From NCBI GenBank assembly GCA_963555705.1, contig OY743189.1, positions 3,241,501 through 3,305,500 on the forward strand: a stretch of DNA of 64,000 nucleotides, read 5' to 3'. The first letter of the stretch is position 1. The number at the start of each line of letters is the position of its first letter. Source of the stretch: Ligustrum vulgare (taxonomy: Eukaryota > Streptophyta > Magnoliopsida > Lamiales > Oleaceae). Under the pieces are notes generated by a model, which saw only the letters and a list, made by a program, of their open reading frames with translations, was not told where the DNA came from and searched no databases. Made by a program: the position numbers and the translations under genes. Below are positions 21,649 to 33,141 of the stretch, one piece after another.

Positions 21649-22449
21649 TGATGTGATCCCGGGAGGGGGTCACGACGAACACGCGGAATAACGCTTGGAA
21701 AGTTCCAAATTCAGGTTGGAACGGACGGTAACACTACAACCCAAGCCTCACGACGTAAGAACCATGGGTATATTAAACCCAAGACCCGTTACAATGCGGA
21801 AACAAGAACCGTAATGGTTTGAACGCCACAAAGGATGCCCACGCCTTTGATAAATTCGATTTGTTGAACACCACAAAATATTACACAATATTTGATAAGT
21901 TCGAAGTTTGTTCAATTCCAGAACAATGTTGAGAAAACACTCAATATAATTTTTATTCATCCAAAATATTCTGTTTTTACATTGAATGGAAAAGCATATA
22001 AATAGGCAAAATAAAACCTAATCGCTAACTGACTCTGAATAGAATTCTAATTAAATTAGAATACTAAATTATGAAAATAACCTAAAAACCAAAAGGAAAC
22101 AAAATAATTAAAAATCCTATAATTATGGAAATATAACAAATTTCCGTCTGCATCATTGATTTGCCAATTTGAAGCCTCAAACGATGGAATTTGTCCCTAA
22201 AATCAATGGGCTCAAGGGCTTTTGCCCATGAGTCTTGTTCAGTGACCTGTTTCTACTCGAAAAACATATATTATCCATCCAATTCCGACATGGTTGACTG
22301 GATTGCACTTTTATTTGACTTGAATATTTAACTTCTTGATTTCTCCTTTTTTTGTCGCCTTTTCCGGATCACATCATCACCTCTTCCTTTAAGATGATTC
22401 CTCCCGAATCATAACATTGTTCTTAGAGCTTCTTTTCCGGATCACATCA
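21649..22449 (-). repeat. 5' LTR of element D
   Basis: 801 bp, palindrome-free type, ends TGATGTGATCC...CATCA, followed by duplication GTATG. Confidence 0.9.
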
Positions 22450-22454
22450 GTATG

Positions 22455-22687
22455 AGCATGACTTTAGTTTTGAATACTTTGCCTCTTAGCAGGATTTTCC
22501 CTGCCATTATAGTAATACCACATGATCATCCTTATTTTTTAGTATAATTCTTTCCTTCCTCCAAGCCTTCCTACCCTAGTTGATCCCGAAAGTCCTCCCA
22601 TTGTTGAACCTAACATTTCTTCAATTGTATTCCATGCCTAATTTTGGATTCTAACTCATCATTTACTCTTGATCATTGTTCTATTTC
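22455..22687. other. unassigned flank of element D
   Basis: Continuation of the pre-insertion sequence from 16984; no gene recognised. Confidence 0.4.
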
Positions 22688-24318
22688 AGATACCTTTTGA
22701 TGTGATCCGGAAAAGGCGACAAAAAAGGAGAAATCAAGAAGTTAAATATTCAAGTCAAATAAAAGTGCAATCAAGTCAACCATGTCGGAATTGGATGGAT
22801 AATATATGTTTTTCGAGTAGAAATAGGTCACTGAGCAAGACTCAAGGGCTGAAGCCCTAGAGCCCATTGATTTTAGGGACAAATTCCATCGTTTGAGGCT
22901 TCAAATTGGCAAATCAATGATGCAGACGGAAATTTGCTATATTTCCATAATTATAGGATTTTTAATTATTTTGTTTCCTTTTGGTTTTTAGGTTATTTTC
23001 ATAATTTAGTATTCTAATTTAATTAGAATTCTATTCAGAGTCAGTTAGCGATTAGGTTTTATTTTGCCTATTTATATGCTTTTCCATTCAATGTAAAAAT
23101 AGAATATTTTGGATGAATAAAAATTATATTGAGTGTTTTCTCAACATTGTTCTGGAATTTACATTGAATGGAAAATATAAGGGAATATCTCACCTTCAAT
23201 ATCATTAATATCAAGAATAAAGTTGTATTTTACAATGCTGAATAAAGCCGTATATATAGGCAAAGAAAATAAAGCAATTAAAAATAAACTAGAATTCAAA
23301 ATAAACTAAACTCCTAACATTATCTTAAAATTCGGAACCTAGGATACGACCGTGACTTATGAGTTTACGGTCGTAAGAAGGCTACGGACTCAAAATTAAA
23401 AACATTTGTTACGGCCGTTAAATTCCCCTTTACGGCCGTAATCAACCTTCTGAAAAAATATAAGTTATAAAATCTTGGGTTACGGCCGTGAGACATTTAT
23501 TACGGCCGTAAGTCCTCTATTTCAGTTACGGCCGTAAGAATATATGTTACGGCCGTGAAAAGAGAGTTACGACCGTGATCCTTCTTCTGCCTTATTTTCT
23601 TGTTCTTCCTCGATCCAAATGCATTGTAATAACTTTGGCTCCTCTTCCACTTTGTTATGCAACGTAAATGAAAGTCTTTGCACTAGAGCACTCGTCCATC
23701 CACGCTTGCATGAATCCTTGCATTGCCTGCTTGATTCTTTTGGCTCTTTGTCTCGTTATTGGTCCTACGGGCACATGCAACGGGTCAACGCTCGTTGAGC
23801 CACTCCGGAACTCATCATTCGGGATTTTAGTATTTCAGTTGATTTGTATTTCTTTTATTGGTTTTTAAATCTTTTTCCAATTTTGGTTATTTTAGTTATT
23901 TTAGCTATTTTAGCCTAATTAGAATTCTATTTAGAGTCAGTTTGAGACTAGGGTTTATTTTGCCTATTTATATGCTTTTCCATTGAATGTAAAGGTAAGA
24001 CTTTGATGAATGAAAAATATATTGAGTGTTTTCTCAACATTGTTCTGGAATTGAACAAACTTCGAAGTTATCCAATATTGTGGGATATTTGTGGCGTTCA
24101 ACAAATCGAACTTATCAAAGGCGTGGGCATCATTTGTGGCGTTCAAACAATTACGGTTCTTGTTTCCGCATCGTAACGGGTATTGGGTTTAATATACCCA
24201 TGGTTCTTACGTCGTGAGGCTCGGGTTGTAGTGTTCTCGTCCGTTCCAACCTGAATTCAGAACTTTCCAAGCGTTATTCCGCGAGCTACGAAGCGGACCC
24301 CCTCCCGGGTTCGCATCA
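22688..24318 (+). repeat. mosaic 5' LTR of element J
   Basis: Three joined pieces: palindrome-free Z LTR on plus (22688 to ~23160); a Y LTR on minus lacking its far end (~23168-23817, with about nine palindromes at 23340-23580 and the Y start CTCATCA at 23811-23817); and the distal part of a palindrome-type Z LTR on plus (23818-24318). A short scrap TTTACATTGAATGGAAAA at the first join derives from the opposite strand of a Z LTR. Confidence 0.75.
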
Positions 24319-25991
24319 TATGGTATCAGAGCTGGACTCTGAATTCAGGTTCATGTGTTTTTCTATCCAGTTTGATTTTTATGTTTATCATCGAGTCCCA
24401 TAAAAATCATCAATGTCCTATTTTTGTTATTTGAGTCTTTGTTTTCAATTTTTTTGTTCTTCTTGCCAGTAATTTTTTTTCCAATTTGTAACATAAGAGT
24501 AAGTCCCAAAAAATTAAAAGTGTTTTTCTTGTTCTTTTTTTATCCAAATCCAGTACCGTTTGTTTTGTTGAGTACGTGTCGAATTTTCGGATTTTATTAA
24601 AAAAATAATTAATTTTTTTTTTATTTTTTGTTTTTATTAATTCCGAAAATTCATCATAATTCAAAAAAAAAAAAAAAAAAGTCACTCCGAAATTCAAGAA
24701 CCACATTCTTGAAATTCCTTAAATTCTTGATAATTCCTTTCCTTTAAAGTCAAATAAAAATTCTGGATATTCTTTCCTTTCTAGTCAAAATTCAAGAACT
24801 ACTTTCTTGAATTTCTACAATATTCTTGATATTCTTTCCTTTCAAGTCAAATTCAAGAACCACTTTCTTGAATTTCTTTAAAATTCTTGATATTGTTTTC
24901 CTTTTCGAGTCAACATTAAATTCCTTCTTGATATTTGTCAAAAGACCCTCTTATTTTGAGTCTCTCAAATTTTTGAAAGCTACATAAAGGGACGAATTAT
25001 GAGTTCGATACTACCTTCCAGAATAGGTGTCATGTGGGCGGTAAAGTGTGCAATATTATTATTGATAAGGGGTATTATTGCGATCTGGCCAGTACCACCA
25101 TGGTTGAGGAGTTGGGCTTACCTTTACTACCACATCCCAATCCTTATAGGTTGACGTGGTTAAAGGAGTGTGGGCAGGTAAATGTGACCCATGGGGTTAT
25201 GGTGAAATTGACACTTGAAAGATATAGCGATGAACTGTGGTATGATGTGGTGCCTCTAGAATCTTGTGACATCTTGTTGAGTAGATCGTGGAAGTGTGAG
25301 AGGAAAGCAGTCTATGATAAGCGTAGGAATATATATAAATTTGTCAAAAAGAATGGGAAAAGTATTAAGCTAATGCCGTTAACCCCGGAACAAATACTTG
25401 ACGAGAAAGTATTGCGAGAAAAGAAGGATGAGCAAAGAAAATTCGGAGATGATGAATGGGGTATGAAGGATGAATTCATGGAGATGGCCAAGAAATCAAT
25501 ACAGTTAGATGAAGGCACAAGAGGCTAGAAAAAAGTTATCCGAGTTACAAGAGAGAGAAAGGGCTTCGAAGAGAGGAGGTAGTTAAATTACAAGAAAAGC
25601 CTTTGCATATGATTGTTAAGAAGAAGGGGGGAGGCTTGAGGAACGAGTTAGAAGATAAAAATTTGTGTAGTGTTGAGGAGGTGCCTAATAAAGTCGATAA
25701 AATTATTTATGAGGTGGTGCATGAGCAAAAGCATGAGAAATTAGGAGAAGTGATTGAGCCCAGAAATTTAGAAGTGGAGGTTGAGTGTGCGAAAAAAGAA
25801 ATTGAAGTAGTACATCAAACTCCGAGTCTTGAAATAAAATTGCGGAAGAGCAGATTGAAAATAACATTGTTGAGAATTATAGGAATGAATTGGAAGTTGG
25901 GGTAGAAGTTCAACATTTGAATGTTGAAATTGTCAATAAAAATATTGAAGAGGTGGTTGAATGTGAAAACTTAGAAGAATCAATGATTAAT
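24319..25991 (+). mobile_element. Element J: family Z copy, 3' truncated
   Basis: Primer site 24321-24332, leader, then the Z frame. It ends near 25991 without PPT or 3' LTR, passing into unrelated sequence. Confidence 0.75.
24992..25985 (+). pseudogene. family Z protein, protease-derived type
   Basis: Same protein as 19673-20993. The start codon has become ACG (position ~24992) before NYEFD; CHVGGKVC and IIIDKGYYCDLAS follow, so the protease aspartate is kept but the following GGS is lost here too. The frame is open to 25528, shifts, and continues at 25603-25905 in the Glu/Lys-rich part. The conserved C-terminus is missing because the copy is truncated. Confidence 0.7.
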
Positions 25992-26251
25992 TAAAGGAAG
26001 TTTTTTTACTTTGATTAAATCAAGATAATAGCTCAGTTCTATATAGTGATTAAGAACCTAATAGGTCACATACAATTAGAGAACTAGAAATATGTAATTG
26101 ATATTAATTAATTGACAAGTGTTCGGTATTTTAGAATTAATTAATTTGGTAGTTTAATAGTAGGCTCTAGTCAATAGATTATATTAATTAACTTATGTAC
26201 CACAGATAATTAATTAGATTAATTAAACCATATGAATCGGGTCATGCTTAA
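25992..26251. other. unassigned AT-rich flank
   Basis: TTAATTAATT-rich sequence without frames, between J and the MITE. Confidence 0.4.
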
Positions 26252-26750
26252 GAGCATCTTCAATGCATTCCATGGATTGGGGTTAAAATGGCAATAAAAT
26301 AGATGGACTTCTAGAGAGCGTGGATGAATAGACAGAGAAGTCAAAAATTTACTCTCCAATATTTCCTTCTACATTTAAATAATATTGATTGTATGACATT
26401 TTTATATAAATTTAAAATTAATTACTATGCATAAATTGAGCCTTAGCTGCAGGAATTTTCTCTGTATAAGGAGTCCAAATAGAAATAACTTGCATCATAA
26501 AACCTGATTGGCCAAAGTCCTTATTTACAATAATTAAATAATAAAAAAATAAAAGTTAATGCTGAGTCAACATGTCTCACGGAGCGTCCAGATGTAGACG
26601 CTCTACCCTACAATGTCTATTTTTTAACGCCACGTCAGCTTAACATCCTAATCCACATTGTGCACTGGAGAGGAATTTTTATCATATTTCTTCTATTTGC
26701 TGACGTATCATATGTATTTTCCCAATTCTAGGAATGCATTGAAGATGCTC
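26252..26750. mobile_element. MITE-like element, PIF/Harbinger-type termini
   Basis: 499 bp bounded by near-perfect ~20-bp terminal inverted repeats GAGCATCTTCAATGCATTCC and its complement. Flanks are TAA and TAG, an imperfect 3-bp duplication of the kind PIF/Harbinger elements make. No coding capacity. Assignment to the superfamily is inference from termini only. Confidence 0.75.
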
Positions 26751-26997
26751 TAGGTGATGGGAAAAGCACACTTACACATCTATTTATATATGTATATACA
26801 AAACTATGGATTTTAGAAATTACATACCAATGATGGCCCAATCCCATTTTAAAATTTATTAATTAATATATATACAACTGCGGTTTCAAAATTGTACCAA
26901 TTCATTTTTATCTTGCTAGCACAAGAATTGATAAACTCAAATCTCTCATTCTTATTTTCTCTTGTGGATTGCCGTTGGAGGCTGGGCAAATTGGACG
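26751..26997. other. unassigned flank
   Basis: AT-rich, no feature seen. The last five bases before 27003 are the target duplication of the next solo LTR. Confidence 0.4.
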
Positions 26998-27002
26998 GCT
27001 GT

Positions 27003-27837
27003 TGATGAGTACCTGAGTGGCCCAATGAGTAAGGATCTGTTGCATGTACCTGTGGGACCAATAACGAGGCTGAGGGCTAAGAAGATCAAGCAAGCAATGC
27101 AGGGGTTTATGCAGCCTTGGGTGGATTAATATTCAAGTGCAAGGTCGAAGACTCCATTTTCAATGCATGACAAGATGGAAGATAAGCCAAAACCGTTACA
27201 ATGCATTTGGGTCAAAGAACAAGGAGAAAAGAATGCAGAAGGCCTTTTACGGCCGTAAGTTCTGGAGTTACGGCTGTAAAATTAATATAGCACAAATTGG
27301 CCAGAAAGTGACTTACGGCCGTAACTATCATTTTCACGGCCGTAATTAAGTTGTGTAATTTTATTCAGTATGTGACTTATGGCCGTAAGAACACATGTCA
27401 CGGCCGTAAGAGACAAAACAGTTTTGGACCCGAGGGTCAATTACGGCCGTAAAAAGGCGCCGCATTTTTATTTACTATTTTTGCGGCTTGGGTTATTTTG
27501 AAGCGTTTTTTGGACTATAATATGTTTTCTTTGTCATTGTAAAAAAACATAATTTTTATGATTAATGAGATTGCTTGAATTAGGTGAGTTTATCCATATT
27601 CTTCTTCGTTCTTGATTGACCCTTGAACTTATCAAAGGATTGACAACCTTTGTGGCGTTCACCCCTTTATGGTTCTTCCTTCCGCATCTTAACGGGTCTT
27701 GGATTTGATACATCCTTGGTTCTTGAGTCGTGAGTGTCGGGTCATATTGTTATCGTCAATTAATCTGGATTTGGAACTTTCCAAGGATTTATATAATTTC
27801 CCCGAGATCCCGTGATTCCCCAACAAGAATCACATCA
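27003..27837 (+). mobile_element. solo LTR, family X
   Basis: 835 bp, TGATGAGTACC...AATCACATCA, with a perfect 5-bp duplication GCTGT at 26998-27002 and 27838-27842, so the internal region was lost by LTR-LTR recombination. About eight palindromes at 27248-27460. The first ~250 bp preserve, with stops, the pol C-terminal coding text [17 protein letters not shown]. Confidence 0.95.
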
Positions 27838-27842
27838 GCTGT

Positions 27843-28059
27843 GGTATGCAATTAGATCATAGAAATCAAAGATTCACAAAGCAATTTTTGAGAACAATTA
27901 AGAAGTAATGTTTTTATCACTATTTTTATTAAACACAAAGTAGATCCTTGTTTGAAAACTGAAATATTTAAATTCCATTGTACATGATTAAGCCGTTGTT
28001 TGGCCTCCATTATAAACAAAACCCAATTCTCTCTCTGTCTCTCTCTGTCTCTCTCTCTC
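27843..28059. other. unassigned flank ending in (CT)n
   Basis: No gene seen. A CTCTCTGT/CT microsatellite (28030-28059) is the insertion site of the next LTR. Confidence 0.5.
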
Positions 28060-28606
28060 TGATGAGTACCTGAGTGGCCCAACGAGCAAGGATCCGTTGC
28101 ATGTACCGGTGGGACCGATAACGAGGCAGAGGGCTAAGAAGATCAAGCAAGCAATGTAGGGGTTTATGCAAGCTTGGGTGGATGAATACTCGAATGCATG
28201 GTCAAAGACTCCAATTTCAATGCATGACAATATGGGAGATGCGCCAAAACCGTTACAAGGCATTTGGGTCAAAGAACAAGGAGAAAACAATTCAAAGGAC
28301 CTTTTACGGCCGTAAGGTCTGGAGTTACGGCCGTAACTTTGTTATCACACGGCCGTAACCATCATTTTCACGGCCGTAACGAAGTTATGCAATTTGAGTC
28401 AGTAGGTGACTTACGGCCGTAAGAACCATGTCACGGCCGTAAGAAATAAAGACAGTTTTAGACCCGAGGGTCAATTACGGGATTAAATACATATGTTACG
28501 GCCGTAAAAGGGCGCCGCGTTTTATTTCGTGGATTTTGCGGCTAGGTTTATTTTGACGCGTTTTTTGGACTATAATTAGGTTTTCTTTATCATTGTATAG
28601 ACACAA

Positions 28607-29407
28607 TGATGTGATACCGGGAGGGGTCACGACGGACACGTGGAAATAACGCCGGGAAAGTTCCGAATTCAGGTTGGAACAGACGGTGACACTACGACCC
28701 GAGCCTCACGACGCAAGAACCAGGGGCATATCAAACCCGAGACCCGTTACGATGCGGAAACAAGAACCGTAATGGTTTGAACGCCACGAAGGATGCCCAC
28801 GCCTTTGATAAGTTCGATTGGTGAACGCCACAAATATCTCACAATATTTGATAAGTTCGAAAGTTCATTAAAGAACAATATATGAGGGAAAACCACTCAA
28901 CTCAATTTTCATTAATCAAAGTCTTAATTCCTCTTGTATTACAATGAAGACGCCTTTATATAGGCAACCAGAATAAAGATCCTAATCTATTTAGGAAACT
29001 AAATAAAATCTAATCTAATTAGGGAATAGATAAAACTTATCAAAATAGACTCCTAAAATACTAAAATAGGAAAAAGGAATTAAAATATAAAAAAGGTAAC
29101 AAAAATCCGCATGATTTTACGCTAATCTGTATTTACGGCCGTGACAACATTCCTTACGGCCGTAACTGTACTTCTGCTTAAGGATTACGGCCGTGACCAT
29201 AAACTTACGGCCGTAACTGTTAAAATCTTGGAATCTTTAATTTCCACCCGTGGCTGACTTAAGGCCGTGACCAGATAGCTTACGGCCGTAAATACGAATC
29301 TGATCCATTTTGACTTGATTTGATCTTTGAAGCTCTCCGAACCTGTTTGAATACTTGTTTGGCTTGAATTGTAGTTCTTTCGGTCAAGCCCGCCATGATT
29401 CTCATCA
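28607..29407 (-). repeat. 3' LTR of element C
   Basis: 801 bp, minus-strand start TGATGAGAATCATGGCGGGC at 29407. About six palindromes in three pairs at 29131-29291. Confidence 0.93.
29131..29291 (-). promoter_or_regulatory. palindrome-pair array in C LTR
   Basis: Three pairs of ACGGCCGT-centred 12-mers with start-to-start spacing 21, 20 and 21 bp within pairs. The outermost copy (29280-29291) contains the stop codon of the C protein frame. Confidence 0.85.
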
Positions 29408-30254
29408 TTCTCCCTTTCTTTAGGATGATTCGTCCCGAATCATAGCTTGGTTCGTGATTTACAGCTGCCCCACCTGGATCAAATGGGAAATTATGTACTC
29501 CAGGACAAGAATTCATTATGTTGCAATCCTCCAATTGGTGAACACGAATGTATTGAAACATGAGGTCAATTTGCCAAGGTGGCTTTGACTCAAACATCCA
29601 TGTGTAAGCAACCTGCAAAAAGGAGTCACATAAAATGGGGAGGGAAATGTTAGTTTCATGAGGTACAAGGTATGGATCCTTGTATTCATGAACCATCACC
29701 GCCAATTCCACTTTTTTAACCACGAGGCCCTTCTCTTCACCCCGTTCTCCCTTTGAAACTTCGTTCTCACCTTTCGTACTTTCAAACCAAACAACCTCTT
29801 CGAACTCCACATTTTTATCAACAATTTCATGCACTCCCTCATTGCTACCCAAAATTTTATCTTCTAATTCCTCACTTCCCAGCTCAAAATTCGGAGCTTG
29901 TTCAACTACTTCAATTTTCAACTCTTCAAATTCAATCTCAACATGAGGCTTTACTATAATCTCACATCACTTCCCCTTTGTAATTCAGGCTCAGCCTCCC
30001 TTTCCCTTTCCTGTTGCAACTTGGCTAATTTTTCCCTTGCTCTCTTTGCAGTCATTTCCTCCTTTAACTGCTTTAATATAATTCTCACCTCATCAATTTC
30101 ATCCCTCATTTTCGAGACAGCATCGCCTATTTTTTTTGGCACCATCTTCCAATACTCTCAGCTCATTCCCAATTCCTACTCTAGATATATGATTTATCCT
30201 ATTCTCCCTCCTAACTCTAGGAACTGTTTGAGGTTTTTCCCTGAATTTAGACAT
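29280..30254 (-). pseudogene. C/Z-type protein, gag-start version
   Basis: Starts MSKFREKPQ at ATG 30254, the same MSKF start as element H. It is frameshifted into pieces (30254-30099, 30145-29954 with a coiled-coil-like Lys/Glu segment, and 29921-29280). The last piece carries the conserved C-terminal block (YKDPYLVPHETNISLP ... NFPFDPGG). Unlike Z copies it has no stop before the PPT: it reads across the hairpin and PPT into the 3' LTR and ends LRP-stop inside the first palindrome at 29280-29291, as X pol does. Confidence 0.75.
29408..29450 (-). promoter_or_regulatory. PPT and hairpin, element C
   Basis: Minus-strand AAAGAAAGGGAGAA before the LTR, preceded by the inverted repeat ATGATTCGGGACGAATCAT. 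Confidence 0.75.
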
Positions 30255-30673
30255 TGTGGATTGGAATGGAAATATTCGATAACAAGGAGTTAAGAAACTC
30301 AAGGAAGTGGTCCTTGAATTTTGGGATAGACTTTTTTTTTTTTTTGAATTATGGATGAAATTTCGGATTAAATAAAAAAAATATATATATTTTTTATAAA
30401 TCAGAAATTCGACAACAAACGCGACAAAACAAACGAGACTGGATTTAAACAAGAATCGAATAAAATAAACAAGATATAATTTTTTTTTGAATATTTTCTG
30501 GGTTAAAGACTCACAAATATGAAGAACGTGAAGAACAAGAAACAAAGACTCGACAAGCAAAATAAAAATAGGATATGAATGATTCTGTACAGACTCGATG
30601 ATAAAAACACAAAATCAAACTGGATAGAATAGAAAAACAAAACCTGAATCCAGAGTCCACATCTGATACCAGT

Positions 30674-31474
30674 TGATGTGATCCCGGGAGGGGTCACGAC
30701 GGACACGCGAAAATAACGCCGGGAAAGTTCCGAATTCAAGTTGGAACGGACGGTGACACTATGACCCGAGCCTCACGACGCAAGAACCAGGGGCATATCA
30801 AACCCGAGACCCGTTACGATGCGGAAACAAGAACCGTAATGGTTTGAACGCCACAAAGAATGCCCACGCCTTTGATAAGTTCGATTGGTGAACGCCACAA
30901 ATATCTCACAATATTTGATAAGTTCGAAAGTTCATTCAAGAACAATATATGAGGGAAAACCACTCAACTCAATTTTCATTAATCAAAGTCTTAATTCCTC
31001 TTGTATTACAATGAAGACGCCTTTATATAGGCAACCAGAATAAAGATCCTAATCTATTTAGGAAACTAAATAAAATCTAATCTAATTAGGGAATAGATAA
31101 AACTTATCAAAATAGACTCCTAAAATACTAAAATAGGAAAAATGAATTAAAATATAAAAAAGGTAACAAAAATCAGCATGATTTTACGCTAATCTGTATT
31201 TACGGCCGTGACAACATTCCTTACGGCCGTAACTGTACTTCTGCTTAAGGATTACGGCCGTGACCATAAACTTACGGCCGTAACTGTTAAAATCTTGGAA
31301 TCTTTAATTTCCACCCTGGCTGACTTACGGCCGTGACCAGATAGCTTACGGCCGTAAATATGAATCTGATCCATTTTGACTCGATTTGATCTTTGAAGCT
31401 CTCCGAACCTGTTTGAATACTTGTTTTGGGTTGAATTGTAGTTCTTTCCGTCAAGCCCGCCATGATTCTCATCA
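30674..31474 (-). repeat. 5' LTR of element C
   Basis: 801 bp; same boundaries as the left LTR; palindromes at 31199-31350. Confidence 0.93.
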
Positions 31475-31695
31475 CACAACTTTGATGATTAATGAGATTG
31501 CTTGAATTAGGTGAGTTTATCCCTATTCTTTTTCGTTCTTGATTGAACCCATTGAACTTATCAAAGGATTTGACAACCTTTGTGGCGTTCACCCCTTTAT
31601 GGTTCTTCATTCCGCATCTTAACGGGTCTTGGATTTGATACATCCTTGGTTCTTGAGTCGTGAGTGTCGGGTCGTATTGTTATCGTCAATTAATC

Positions 31696-31765
31696 TGGAT
31701 TTGGAACTTTCCAAGTGTTTAATTCAATTTCCGCGAGATCCCGTGATTCCCCGACAAGAATCACA

Positions 31766-31797
<32 letters not shown>

Positions 31798-31980
31798 ATC
31801 AATAAAATAACAATGCACATAATCTATAATAGATTATTTACTACCCCGAGGTATAACTTAGTTGGCAAAGGCTGAAGTTACATAAAAGTTTGTGTTGCTG
31901 GCAGCCACGGGTTGGATTTGGAACTTTCCAAGTGTTTAATTCAATTTCCGCGAGATCCCGTGATTCCCCGACAAGAATCA

Positions 31981-32020
<40 letters not shown>

Positions 32021-32137
32021 ATCAATAAAATAACAATGCACATAATCTATAATAGATTATTTACTACCCCGAGGCATAACTTAGTTGGCAAAGGCTGAAG
32101 TTACATAAAAGTTTGTGTTGCTGGCAGCCACGGGTTG
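31696..32137 (+). repeat. 217-bp tandem duplication spanning an LTR end
   Basis: Unit 1 (31696-31912) holds the last ~70 bp of the X LTR, the (CT)n tract and ~125 bp of flank. Unit 2 (31913-~32137) repeats it with a longer CT run and one visible base change (GAGGTATAAC/GAGGCATAAC). Confidence 0.9.
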
Positions 32138-32527
32138 GAGGACAGTATGGGCCATCAAGTCTATGGTTCAACCTTTTTTCATAAATGATTCTTTACTTTT
32201 TAATCACATAATCCCCTAAAAATCACTATTTAAAAAATTATTTCCTCAAATAAACCTTTTAAAATCGACAATAAAAAAAGTGTGGCTAATAAAATTCCCA
32301 ATACCATCTAGCTCCTTCAATTTAAAGAATAACAATAATTCTACTTGTGCTAAAAAATCCTACTAACTAGTTGTACAAACATAAATTAATACCTATTTTA
32401 CCCTTTAGCTACAAATTTAACCAATACCTTATTTCACATATTATCTTATTAAGTTTAACACATTATAAATTCTAAAAATTTAATTACTTTAAAATTTTTA
32501 TTACTTATTTCATAATTAAAAAATATT
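32138..32527. other. unassigned AT-rich flank
   Basis: No gene seen; very A/T-rich. Confidence 0.4.
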
Positions 32528-33141
32528 ATGCTTGTTTATGATCCCCATATACTTCACGAAAAAAGAAAAGATTTAATTAGAAGTTTACATAGTGAATATT
32601 TAGAATTACAAAGAATAGGAAGAAACTTAAATACTGATCATATTGCCATAGAAAAACATAAAAAAATTAAAAGACTAGTCTTACAACATAATGAATATTT
32701 AAAAGACTAGTCTTATTAATGGCCAATTTGAAGAAAGATTTTTTAGATGAATTAGACAAAGATTATAATTCCGCAAAATAAAATTTCACGATCCGAGCCA
32801 TAGTGGTATCAGAGCCAGTAGTTATATTTAGAAATATATTTAGAAAAAAGTCTAAAAAATTACCAATAATCGAACCTAGAGTATATAATTATAACTCTAA
32901 AGATTTACCAAATAATAGTCATTGGCCATTAATAACTGAAACATTTGGAAAATTTATACCATTTATACTATTAGGAGAAGGAGGATTTGGATAACATAAA
33001 CAATTAAATTGGACATTTATTTTTACTAACTAAATTAGGAATAAGTTTAGATAAAACTACAGAACAAAACTTAGAACAAGCAAAAAATCCAGAACAAGTT
33101 CAAGAAATTATCAATAATTTACCATTAGAAATAAGACAAAT
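32528..33141 (+). pseudogene. decayed viral-like coding patch (possible endogenous pararetrovirus fragment)
   Basis: A run of short, compact, AT-codon-rich frames: a Lys/Glu-rich 60-codon frame (32528-32710), a short one starting about 32718, one at 32803-32994, and a further piece to about 33140 in another frame. They share a consistent coding-like composition and are separated by single stops or shifts. A tRNA-Met-type site TGGTATCAGAGCCA occurs at about 32809-32822 between frames, as near the start of plant caulimovirid genomes. I do not recognise the proteins, so the pararetrovirus reading is a hypothesis. The patch is cut by element E at 33142. Confidence 0.35.

Larger units (their letters stand above)
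16990..22449 (-). mobile_element. Element D: family Z non-autonomous LTR retrotransposon (composite)
   Basis: Outer LTRs 16990-17717 and 21649-22449 share ends TGATGTGATCC...CATCA. The whole is flanked by a perfect 5-bp duplication GTATG (16985-16989, 22450-22454). Primer site 21635-21646, leader with (TA)n, family Z frame 19673-20993. On the left there are two successive 3' ends: a truncated palindrome-type LTR (18347-19209) and a second internal 3' segment (17718-18346). D is therefore a composite, from recombination between Z copies or from an insertion followed by deletion. RT and integrase are absent. Confidence 0.85.
28607..31474 (-). mobile_element. Element C: complete small non-autonomous LTR retrotransposon
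   Basis: 2,868 bp with two 801-bp LTRs (28607-29407 and 30674-31474) that look about 98% identical by eye, a PPT at 29408-29423, a decayed primer site just left of 30674, and a perfect duplication CACAA (28602-28606, 31475-31479). The 1.27-kb interior encodes only the C/Z-type protein, broken by frameshifts. No enzyme domains, so mobilisation in trans is inferred. Confidence 0.93.
28060..31766 (+). mobile_element. solo X LTR split by element C
   Basis: Parts 28060-28606 and 31480-31766 together make an 834-bp X LTR. Element C lies between them with duplication CACAA. Palindromes occur at 28306-28510. The LTR sits inside a (CT)n tract and ends ...AATCACATC directly against TCTCTC; the expected terminal CA is not complete. 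Confidence 0.85.
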
